Part shown: positions 1 through 5,946 of the stretch, one piece after another
Layout of the letters: each line of letters opens with the position of its first letter
Position numbering within the stretch: position 1 is the stretch's first letter
Origin: an uncultured Cytophagaceae bacterium
Lineage (GTDB): Bacteria; Bacteroidota; Bacteroidia; Cytophagales; Spirosomataceae
Reading direction: 5' to 3'
Assembly: GCA_938008575.1 (NCBI GenBank)
Contig: CALLKB010000252.1
Coordinates: forward strand, 1 to 13,222
Length of the DNA: 13,222 nt
Notes under the pieces: generated by a model
Seen by the model: the letters and a program-made list of their open reading frames with translations, nothing else
Databases searched by the model: none
Told to the model about the DNA's origin: nothing
Made by a program: the position numbers and the translations under genes

Positions 1-743
1 CCATCCATATTTTCCTGCACATTGGGCGTACTGATGAAATAGCTAAACAATAAAATTCCCAAGAGGCATTTGATTATTTGGGAAGGTGGATCAAAGGCGT
101 TGTTAAGGAATAAATTGATGTATTGATATAATTGAAGCGCAAAGTAAATCGTCACTGCGGCGGCCAATAAATTTAACCAAGTCAAGGTCTGCTTATTGAT
201 ATGGGCATACGTTTCACCCTGTTTCCTACGCGTCTTTTGAATCAAGACCAAGGTCAACCCACCATAAACGATACCAAAAACTATGGAAATAGGCTGCATA
301 AATCCGGCAGGAATCCAGCCGACTGGTATAGAGATAAAATACTTATTGTTTACATAGTAATTATCCAAAACGGCCGTTTTCGCTTCTTCTGACAAGAATA
401 AATCAGGCATTATACCAATGCTCATTAGAACAGGAACCGTAAAATGCAGGAACTGCCAAGATTTTAATTGGTTCGCAGGCAACAACATGCTCCGAACGTA
501 CAGGTAAAGTGTGGCCGGCAAAAAGATGCGGAAGATATTCGAGCTACGTAAAAGAAAGAGCATTTTATAAATATGCTTAGAAGTCAAGGCATATAAATAG
601 AACTCCATGTAAACGAGTGCAAAAATGATGAAGATGAGTCCGTAAACCTTGGGGGATTTCCCAAAACGGAACAACAAGTAACATATAAAAAACAGCCCAA
701 TGCCACTCGTTAAAAATGACAAATAAGGTACAAAATCATACAT
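1..743 (-). CDS. Membrane-anchored AraC-type regulator, N-terminal part (runs off left edge)
   Basis: Reading the minus strand from the ATG at 743-741 gives 247 uninterrupted codons that leave the window without a stop. The visible protein is almost wholly membrane: about seven hydrophobic segments, near residues 7-27, 33-53, 68-87, 96-113, 143-165, 188-210 and 222-240. A short basic loop (KTRRKQGE) sits between segments 5 and 6, and a 'LPATLYLYVRSML' segment lies around residues 75-90. This layout, ending in a sequence like YFISTPNVQ, matches the sensor half of Bacteroidota regulators in which a multi-helix membrane domain precedes a cytoplasmic AraC/HTH_18 DNA-binding domain. The HTH would lie beyond position 1, so the regulator call is an inference from family resemblance. 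It is divergent from the gene at 880 and could control it. The alternative is an unrelated polytopic membrane protein. Confidence 0.72.
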   Translation of the reverse strand, partial: MYDFVPYLSFLTSGIGLFFICYLLFRFGKSPKVYGLIFIIFALVYMEFYLYALTSKHIYKMLFLLRSSNIFRIFLPATLYLYVRSMLLPANQLKSWQFLHFTVPVLMSIGIMPDLFLSEEAKTAVLDNYYVNNKYFISIPVGWIPAGFMQPISIVFGIVYGGLTLVLIQKTRRKQGETYAHINKQTLTWLNLLAAAVTIYFALQLYQYINLFLNNAFDPPSQIIKCLLGILLFSYFISTPNVQENMD

Positions 744-771
744 AGTAAACTTGATAGGTAAGTTGGTAAAA

Positions 772-806
772 GAAATTTAGACAAAAAATCCAAAAAACAG
801 GACAAA
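772..806 (-). promoter_or_regulatory. Candidate promoter of the leftward regulator gene
   Basis: On the minus strand TAAATTTC (779-772) resembles the Bacteroidota -7 box TAnnTTTG, and a TTTG (806-803) lies 23 bases upstream, at the long end of the usual -33/-7 spacing. The start codon follows 28 bases downstream. The region is A/T-rich and contains other TTTG copies, so a chance match is possible. Confidence 0.3.
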
Positions 807-826
807 GCAAAGACAAAAAAAATATC

Positions 827-853
827 AAGCCAGCAGGCTTTGGTCTAATTTCG
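827..853 (+). promoter_or_regulatory. Candidate promoter and small inverted repeat before the gene at 880
   Basis: TAATTTCG at 846-853 resembles the -7 box TAnnTTTG and lies 26 bases before the ATG. Just upstream is a short inverted repeat, AAGCC (827-831) and GGCTT (836-840) around AGCA, where a bound protein would cover the -33/-7 spacer. No convincing -33 TTTG is seen. The repeat has only five base pairs per arm, so its role as an operator is a guess. Confidence 0.3.
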
Positions 854-879
854 AACATTAAATAAAACCCCTTCTCAAG

Positions 880-1605
880 ATGAAAAAACTACTTACCCTC
901 TCGATTTTTTGCTTGCTAAGCGTAACGCTTTTTGGTCAAGCAAATACCACAAATTTCCAGTATTACAAAGTGAAACCCGGTCACCGTGGCGCTTTCAATG
1001 AGGCCCTCAAAAACCATACTGCAAAATTCCGCAAAGCAGGCACTCCCTATGCGTGGGCTATTTTCAACCTGGTAGGCGGAAGTCACCATGGAGAAGTGAT
1101 GTCCCTGTATAACATCGGTACTTCTTGGGCTAAGCGGGATGAGTTAGGTTCCATGCCTGCAAACGCTGAAGCAGCCGATGACTTCTATCTGAAAGTTTCA
1201 CCCCATATCGAGGCTGTGACCGGTGGTGAAATCATTACTTACCAAGCCGATTACAGCAATTCGAGCCCTGCCGAAAGATCAGCAAAAATCCGCTCGAATA
1301 TCTTAACCTTGAAATATGCGCCGGCGCCCGAGTTTTGGGATGTGATGAAACGTTTACCAAAAGCTTGGGACAAAGCAGGAATCAAAATTGCCACCTACCA
1401 AACCTCCGGAGCAGCCCGCATCATTTTTTCCCGTCGCTTTCCGAACGGTTGGAAAGAATTGGATGAGCCTTCAAAATTGAAAGCATCCTATGAAGAAATC
1501 TATGGCAAAGGATCTTATGATCGAGACATCGCCATTTTACGTAATTACATCGTAGAAAACGAAACCGTTTACATGACGCTTCAACCTGATTTGTCATCTA
1601 AATAA
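880..1605 (+). CDS. Secreted protein with two probable ferredoxin-like (dimeric alpha/beta-barrel) halves
   Basis: The 241-residue product starts with a typical signal peptide (MKKLLTLSIFCLLSVTLFG, cleavage near residue 19-20), so it should be exported; no lipobox or anchor is evident. The mature part appears to have two similar halves. Residues 26-123 begin 'FQYYKVKPGHRGAFNEAL' and residues 139-235 begin 'SNILTLKYAPAPEFWDVM'. Each half has a strand leading into a helix that starts with an aromatic residue, then a Gly-containing turn and later strands. This is the pattern of antibiotic-biosynthesis-monooxygenase-like dimeric alpha/beta barrels, here as an internal tandem. No catalytic residue can be assigned; His69-His70 and Trp83 are only noticeable. 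It is the first gene of the rightward block, separated from the MEVHH array by a hairpin. Exported protein: high confidence. Fold: moderate. Function: unknown. Confidence 0.8.
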   Translation: MKKLLTLSIFCLLSVTLFGQANTTNFQYYKVKPGHRGAFNEALKNHTAKFRKAGTPYAWAIFNLVGGSHHGEVMSLYNIGTSWAKRDELGSMPANAEAADDFYLKVSPHIEAVTGGEIITYQADYSNSSPAERSAKIRSNILTLKYAPAPEFWDVMKRLPKAWDKAGIKIATYQTSGAARIIFSRRFPNGWKELDEPSKLKASYEEIYGKGSYDRDIAILRNYIVENETVYMTLQPDLSSK

Positions 1606-1613
1606 CATGCTTC

Positions 1614-1638
1614 AAATGGCCCGTTAATCGGGCCATTT
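1614..1638 (+). terminator. Perfect 10-bp hairpin between the secreted protein and the MEVHH array
   Basis: AAATGGCCCG (1614-1623) and CGGGCCATTT (1629-1638) are perfect inverted repeats around the loop TTAAT, starting nine bases after the stop codon at 1605. The U tract after the stem is short (ATTTACGC), so it may be a weak or partial terminator, or an mRNA-stabilising stem. Only 17 bases separate it from the next ATG, too few for a separate promoter. The array is therefore probably read through this hairpin. Confidence 0.65.
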
Positions 1639-1655
1639 ACGCTTAAAAGACCCCC

Positions 1656-2444
1656 ATGGAAGTTCATCACCCACATCACCCACCCAAAAGCATCAAAGAC
1701 TATGCGAGCGAATTCATCGTTATTTTCGTTGCACTTACCCTAGGCTTTTTTGTTGAAAACCAGCGCGAACACTACATCGAGGGTATCCGCGAAAAAGAGT
1801 TAGCCCATAGCTTATACCTAGAAACCAAAGCTGATTCCATCGAATTAGCTGAAATCATTCCTTTTCGAATCAAAAAGGAATCTTACTTAAATGAACTTTA
1901 TTTGACCTACCAAGGGGATGTGGATGACCCCTCCAAACAAAAACGCATTCAAGCCGCGCAATTCATCGGGGTAAATGCGAACTCACAAATATTGTTTGAA
2001 CCACGAAGTGCGATATTGCGCCAACTCGAATCATCGGGCATGCTACGTTATTTTAAAGACATCGAGATACAAGAAGACCTTCTTAAAATCATCAATGATC
2101 AAGAGAAAATACGCATTCGGATGCAACGTGAAGCAGACGCCTATCACCAATTCGTACTTCCCAATTTTATCGATATTCAAAATGTGGATTTAATCCGAGC
2201 ATTAACGCAAAATGGGAAAAACACTCGATCTCTCACGTTACTGGTGGAAGAATATTTGGCATCACCTAACTACTATCAGTTTCCTAAGATTAATCCAAGC
2301 CCCAGTTACCTGAAATCGCTTCGAAAATCTTTGGAATTCTATCGATTCTTACTTGCCTCAACGCGACACAATCAATTGAAAAAGTATCGTGAAATCAACA
2401 CCAAATTATTGAACGATTTACGACGCGTCTATCACTTTGAATAA
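1656..2444 (+). CDS. MEVHH-family single-pass membrane protein, type 1, first copy
   Basis: The 262-residue product begins with a His/Pro-rich head (MEVHHPHHPPKS). A short hydrophobic segment at about 20-34 (FIVIFVALTLGFFVE) is the single membrane anchor, followed by the hallmark 'ENQREHYIEG' and a largely helical domain to the end. Around residues 126-135 it has SSGMLRYFKD, the short motif shared by all four paralogs. The architecture resembles Bacteroidota DUF6090-like anchored proteins (anchor, helical region, then an 'xSGxLxxI/FxN' motif); this comparison is from memory. It is nearest to the third paralog: only 4 differences in the first 53 residues, then strong divergence. It lies 8 bases before the next gene and probably shares its transcript. 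Function is unknown. The His-rich head might bind metal, but such heads are common in this family. Confidence 0.85.
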   Translation: MEVHHPHHPPKSIKDYASEFIVIFVALTLGFFVENQREHYIEGIREKELAHSLYLETKADSIELAEIIPFRIKKESYLNELYLTYQGDVDDPSKQKRIQAAQFIGVNANSQILFEPRSAILRQLESSGMLRYFKDIEIQEDLLKIINDQEKIRIRMQREADAYHQFVLPNFIDIQNVDLIRALTQNGKNTRSLTLLVEEYLASPNYYQFPKINPSPSYLKSLRKSLEFYRFLLASTRHNQLKKYREINTKLLNDLRRVYHFE

Positions 2445-2452
2445 ATACCTAC

Positions 2453-3232
2453 ATGGAAGTACACCACCACGCACACCCGCCTAAAAAAGTAAGTGAATAT
2501 TTCACCGAATTCATCATGTTATTCGCCGCGGTAACGCTCGGATTTTTTGCCGAAAATTTACGCGAGCATCAAATCGAAAAACACCGCGAAATTCAATATT
2601 TAAAGAATATTCATTTGGACTTGGAACGAGATATGTCGGAGATCGACAAGATCGTTAAATACAACATCTTGAAACAAAAATTGGGCATCCAACTCGCTAA
2701 TTTATATGCGAAAGGCTACCAATCCGACATCCCACAATTTTACTATTTAATCAAGTCACTCGCATTACGCAGCTATTTTCAGCATTCTAAAAACGGCATT
2801 GATCAATTGAAAAATGCGGGAGGTCTACGCCTGATTGAAAATGATGAAATCATCAAACAACTCCAATTGATTGAAATTCGCATCGCGAATATTGATGCCT
2901 TGCAAGAGAGCATGGACCAAAATTTACTTTATTTCCGAATGAAAACGGGATGTGTTTTGGATGCCTATACTGTATGGGAAATGAACCAAAAACAACTGTT
3001 AAATTATTCGCCCAATGGCTCTGAAAAACAACGCTATTTGAATCGTTTTGAATTGCCCGAAAATGCACGACCGTTGAAACACAACAATCCGGAAGATATC
3101 AATGAATTAGTGAATTTGGGAATTGCCCCCGTGAATTCGACACGGTATATCAATGGGCACTTGGGCCAATTAAAAGCCCAATGCATCGCTTTAAACAAGC
3201 TATTAATGGATACGTATGGTAGCGATTTCTAA
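2453..3232 (+). CDS. MEVHH-family single-pass membrane protein, type 2, first copy
   Basis: The 259-residue product starts MEVHHHAHPPKK and has an anchor at about 20-34 (FIMLFAAVTLGFFAE). Next come 'ENLREHQIEKHRE' and a helical stretch with acidic/hydrophobic spacing (YLKNIHLDLERDMSEID, residues 49-65) that could form a coiled coil. The motif NAGGLRLIEN lies at 121-130 and is followed by another helical run with IEIR and IDALQESM. It is closer to the fourth paralog than to its neighbours: both have the E-Y-F-x-E-F head, the 'D(L/I)E(R/M)D' helix and NAGGLRLI. The gene follows the first paralog by 8 bases and has no promoter of its own, so the two are probably cotranscribed. Its stop overlaps the last codon of a candidate opposite-strand small ORF. 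No enzyme motif is recognisable; function unknown. Confidence 0.85.
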   Translation: MEVHHHAHPPKKVSEYFTEFIMLFAAVTLGFFAENLREHQIEKHREIQYLKNIHLDLERDMSEIDKIVKYNILKQKLGIQLANLYAKGYQSDIPQFYYLIKSLALRSYFQHSKNGIDQLKNAGGLRLIENDEIIKQLQLIEIRIANIDALQESMDQNLLYFRMKTGCVLDAYTVWEMNQKQLLNYSPNGSEKQRYLNRFELPENARPLKHNNPEDINELVNLGIAPVNSTRYINGHLGQLKAQCIALNKLLMDTYGSDF

Positions 3233-3297
3233 TCCCTCCGGCGACGGTAATAGATAACAACTACAACAATCAACGCGAAAATGATGGCTAATGGCAT
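3229..3297 (-). CDS. Possible 22-residue membrane micropeptide inside the array gap
   Basis: On the minus strand an ATG at 3297-3295 opens 22 codons ending in TAG (3231-3229). The peptide starts MPLAIIFALIVVVV, a continuous hydrophobic run long enough for one membrane helix together with the following IYY. It then ends in four arginines and an aspartate (YYRRRRD), a strong positive-inside stop-transfer end. Upstream DNA is A-rich (TCAAAAACGAT), as is usual before Bacteroidota starts, and an in-frame stop lies just before it. It almost fills the only sizeable gap in the array and overlaps the end of the second paralog by 4 bases. The pattern is unusually protein-like for chance, but so short an ORF cannot be proven from one sequence. 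Confidence 0.4.
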   Translation of the reverse strand: MPLAIIFALIVVVVIYYRRRRD

Positions 3298-3318
3298 ATC
3301 GTTTTTGATTTAATGAAC

Positions 3319-3326
3319 GAAAGGTA
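3319..3326 (-). promoter_or_regulatory. Candidate -7 box for the opposite-strand micropeptide
   Basis: The minus strand reads TACCTTTC at 3326-3319, close to the Bacteroidota -7 consensus TAnnTTTG. It lies 21 bases before the micropeptide ATG. No TTTG-like -33 box is present at the right distance, as that DNA belongs to the start of the third paralog. The support is weak. Confidence 0.22.
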
Positions 3327-3339
3327 ATAAAAAATATAC

Positions 3340-4119
3340 ATGGAAGTACACCACCCCCATCACCCACCTAAAAGTCTCAAGGATTATGCCAGTGAATTCA
3401 TCGTCATATTCGTCGCATTAACGCTCGGCTTCTTAGTGGAAAACCAACGCGAACATTACATCGAAGGTTTACGCGAAAAGGAATTAGCGCAATCTTTGTT
3501 GAAAGACCTCGCTGCGGACTCTGTCGACTTCAAAGAATTCCAAGAACTGAGAGTAATCGAACGACAATCGGTAAATCAGGCCATAAAAATCATTGAAACA
3601 CAAGGCCTAAAACCCAATGATCCAACACTCTATTATCACTTTATCCGCGGTGTTTTCATTTGGCGCCATCCGGAATTTAGACAAGCCAATTTGGACCAAA
3701 TCATCAGTTCCGGCTCACTCCGTTATTTTAAAAACGACACCTTAGCCAAAGCTATTTCGGATTTGAAAATGCAACTAAAACGCATTGAATACCGACAAGA
3801 CCGCGAAAAGGAATATTTCTATGCCAATATTCAACCTTGGGTGGTTAATCATTTAAATCTGGCGCATGTAGATGCACATCGAAATGGCTTAGCAAGGAGT
3901 AAAATGATGGCTTTGTTGGAGAAAAACCAAAGTTCTGCACCGGGACAACCCTTTTTTCTAGACACTAATCAGCCAGATTTAAATCACAAAACCGCCAATA
4001 TGCTTCGTGGGAGCGACTGGCTCATGAATGTGACTGAAACAGGCTATTACAAGACCTACAAAGCGAAAAGTTACCAACTGCGTAAATTAATTGAATCTAA
4101 TTTCCCCGAATCAAACTAA
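3340..4119 (+). CDS. MEVHH-family single-pass membrane protein, type 1, second copy
   Basis: The 259-residue product begins MEVHHPHHPPKS with an anchor at about 20-34 and 'ENQREHYIEG' after it. Residues 1-53 match the first paralog at 49 positions although many codons differ, so selection has held the anchor region while synonymous sites drifted. Beyond residue 55 the two share little except 'ADS' near residue 59 and the motif SSGSLRYFKN at 123-132. A basic helical stretch (LKMQLKRIEYRQDREKEYFY) follows the motif. The gene comes after the 107-base gap, where a weak promoter of its own is possible (TTTG at 3304-3307, but no good -7 box). Its TAA is one base before the ATG of the fourth paralog, so those two are translationally adjacent. 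Function unknown. Confidence 0.85.
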   Translation: MEVHHPHHPPKSLKDYASEFIVIFVALTLGFLVENQREHYIEGLREKELAQSLLKDLAADSVDFKEFQELRVIERQSVNQAIKIIETQGLKPNDPTLYYHFIRGVFIWRHPEFRQANLDQIISSGSLRYFKNDTLAKAISDLKMQLKRIEYRQDREKEYFYANIQPWVVNHLNLAHVDAHRNGLARSKMMALLEKNQSSAPGQPFFLDTNQPDLNHKTANMLRGSDWLMNVTETGYYKTYKAKSYQLRKLIESNFPESN

Positions 4120-4120
4120 C

Positions 4121-4858
4121 ATGGAAGTACATCACCCCCATCACGCACCTAAGAATTGGAAAGAATATTTCAGCGAGTTTTTCATGCTTTTCATGGCAGT
4201 CACACTCGGGTTCTTCGTGGAAAATTACCGGGAACATGTCATCGAACGCGCACGAGAAAAAGAATTCCTGAGCCTAATTGCGAAAGACATCGAAATGGAC
4301 ATTGCGATGGTGGACTCCAATTTACATTACCGAAATATTCGCGCCGACATCAGTAAACAATTCACCAAAAACTTTACTGAAGATGAATACAAAAAAGACT
4401 CGGGCCCCTTCTATTATAATGGCAGGCGACTTCATGTCCGCTACTTATTCGAACGAACAGATGCCGGTTTCCAACTCATGAAAAATGCAGGAGGATTGCG
4501 CTTAATTCATAATCCGAAAATCATTCAAGCCATCCAACATTATGAAAACTCCATTTCGGCCATCGAGAAATTTCAGGAGGGGGAAATGAATTACCTACGT
4601 GAATATTCCAAAGCAAACGCAGAAGTCTTTGATGTAAAAGTCCTCATGAAATATGCAGGGAGCAATGTTAGCAACTACACGTCAAATCTTATTCCACAAG
4701 GAAATCCCCCGCTATTAACCTATGATCGAGCCAAAATCAATATCATGATGTCGCAGTTTTTTGCGATGGATAAAAGCAATTATGTCGTTATGTTCTTTGA
4801 AGAAAAACTCAAAAAAGAAGGACAAGATTTAATTAAACTGATTGAAACGGAATTATAA
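4121..4858 (+). CDS. MEVHH-family single-pass membrane protein, type 2, second copy
   Basis: The start is placed at the ATG at 4121 because it gives the conserved MEVHH head; an upstream in-frame TTG at 4091 would add ten unrelated residues inside the previous gene. The 245-residue protein has MEVHHPHHAPKNW and an anchor at about 20-34 (FFMLFMAVTLGFFVE). It continues with 'ENYREHVIERAREKEF', a helix with DIEMDIAMVD (56-65), and NAGGLRLIHN at 122-131 followed by a helical run (IIQAIQHYENSISAIEKFQE). It pairs with the second paralog. The TAA of the previous gene ends at 4119, and its own TAA (4856-4858) is one base before the ATG of the esterase. Translational coupling across three genes is therefore likely, which links this paralog most closely to the esterase. 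Function unknown. Confidence 0.86.
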   Translation: MEVHHPHHAPKNWKEYFSEFFMLFMAVTLGFFVENYREHVIERAREKEFLSLIAKDIEMDIAMVDSNLHYRNIRADISKQFTKNFTEDEYKKDSGPFYYNGRRLHVRYLFERTDAGFQLMKNAGGLRLIHNPKIIQAIQHYENSISAIEKFQEGEMNYLREYSKANAEVFDVKVLMKYAGSNVSNYTSNLIPQGNPPLLTYDRAKINIMMSQFFAMDKSNYVVMFFEEKLKKEGQDLIKLIETEL

Positions 4859-4859
4859 G

Positions 4860-5945
4860 ATGAAAGTATTATTCGTTTGCCTAATCGCATGCTGTTCACA
4901 CGTGATTTTTGCTCAGCATCCCAGCATCGTGTTGGATTCTATCCAATCCTCAATTTTGAAGGAATCCAGAACCTTTCGGATTTATTTACCCAAAGAAATT
5001 GTAGATAAAAAACCCAAACAAGAAAAATACCCGGTACTCTATGTCCTCGATGGAGACGACAATTATCTGCCCGTTTCAGGTATGGTAAACTACCTATCGG
5101 AAGTAAATGGAAATCGGATATTCCCTAAAATGATTGTCGTATTTATCAACAATACGAATCGGACGCGGGATTTAACGCCGTATCGCGTGAACGCCTCTGC
5201 CATGTTACCCAAAGCCATGGCCGATGTTACCGGAGGAGCCGAAAATTTCACCCAAGTCATCCAGCAAGAAATCATTCCCTACATCGAAAGCAAATATCCT
5301 AGCAGTGGATATCGCGCACTTTTTGGCCATAGTTTTGGTGGCATCTTCGCGCTTGCTGTTTTGCAGAAGCATCCCACATTATTTGATGATTATCTGGTGA
5401 TGGACCCGAGTCTTTGGTATGATGAAGGTCGATTTTCAAAGGATGTATTACGAACAATACAAGCTAGAAAATATCAAAACAAATCGTTGTTTATCGGCCT
5501 GGCCAATACAACCTATGAACCAAGTCTAGCCAAAGTGCTTACGAGCAAAGCTGCTTTTTCTGTACACGAAAAAAGCATTATACGTTTCTGCCAACAACTT
5601 CATCGGTCTAAATCGATTCCATTTAACTATCAATATTATCCTCAAGACGACCACGGATCCATCCCGTTTGTTGGGATTTATGACGGCCTTCGCAAGATTT
5701 TCCGAGCGCATCAATTATCCTATTACGAAGTTGTTAACCCCAACTTTGATCCTGAAAAACGCATTACGGCCTATTACAAAAACTTATCGGCAAAGTTGAA
5801 AACCCCACTCCAAGTAAGGCCAGAGGAACTCGAATATTTCGATATGTTTTATGCAATAAACCAAGACCTCGCAGGTCAGAAAAAACTGCGTGACTATTAT
5901 CAGCGGCTATACCCGAAGGAATATGCCAAGTTTACGGCCAAATAA
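4860..5945 (+). CDS. Secreted alpha/beta-hydrolase, esterase D/enterochelin-esterase-like
   Basis: The start is taken at the ATG at 4860, which opens a signal peptide (MKVLFVCLIACCSHVIFA, cleavage before Gln19); a TTG at 4842 would add six polar residues inside the previous gene. The 361-residue product has the family's order of features. There is a strand with 'YPVLYVLDGDDNYLP' (57-71), the nucleophile elbow GHSFGG (156-161, Ser158), 'MDPSLWYDEG' (181-190), and a late 'DDHGS' that supplies the catalytic His265. These fit the Putative_esterase family, which includes Fes/IroE siderophore esterases, S-formylglutathione hydrolase and acetyl- or feruloyl-xylan esterases. The sequence alone does not choose the substrate. 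It follows the MEVHH array by one base and faces a deacetylase gene with the xylanase beyond, which makes a polysaccharide-ester substrate attractive. That last point is inference. Confidence 0.88.
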   Translation: MKVLFVCLIACCSHVIFAQHPSIVLDSIQSSILKESRTFRIYLPKEIVDKKPKQEKYPVLYVLDGDDNYLPVSGMVNYLSEVNGNRIFPKMIVVFINNTNRTRDLTPYRVNASAMLPKAMADVTGGAENFTQVIQQEIIPYIESKYPSSGYRALFGHSFGGIFALAVLQKHPTLFDDYLVMDPSLWYDEGRFSKDVLRTIQARKYQNKSLFIGLANTTYEPSLAKVLTSKAAFSVHEKSIIRFCQQLHRSKSIPFNYQYYPQDDHGSIPFVGIYDGLRKIFRAHQLSYYEVVNPNFDPEKRITAYYKNLSAKLKTPLQVRPEELEYFDMFYAINQDLAGQKKLRDYYQRLYPKEYAKFTAK

Positions 5946-5946
5946 A

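Larger units (their letters stand above)
1656..4858 (+). other. Tandem array of four MEVHH paralogs in a type 1-2-1-2 order
   Basis: Four consecutive genes begin MEVHH and share the anchor (VTLGFF or LTLGF), the 'ENxREHxIE' sequence after it, and a GxLR motif near residues 122-135. Copies 1 and 3 read KDYASEFIVIF at the anchor and SSGxLRYFK at the motif. Copies 2 and 4 read EYFxEFxMLF and NAGGLRLI. The order suggests duplication of a two-gene unit. DNA identity is low in synonymous positions, so the duplication is old. Gaps are 8, 107 and 1 bases. Confidence 0.8.

Noticed and set aside
201..392. 63-residue rightward ORF
   Set aside because: It lies opposite the leftward membrane regulator, whose frame has clear membrane segments across the same bases; the ORF itself has no recognisable pattern.
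3304..3332. Promoter for the third paralog (TTTG at 3304-3307, then TAATAAAA at 3325)
   Set aside because: The spacing (17) is acceptable but the second box lacks the TTTG end of the -7 consensus; not strong enough to list as a feature.
4091..4120. TTG start at 4091 for the fourth paralog
   Set aside because: It adds ten residues encoded inside the previous gene and moves the conserved MEVHH head away from the N-terminus.
1656..4858. The array as a toxin-antitoxin or known anti-phage defence system
   Set aside because: No nuclease, NTPase, TIR, HEPN, reverse transcriptase or other effector motif is visible in any paralog or in the linked secreted proteins.
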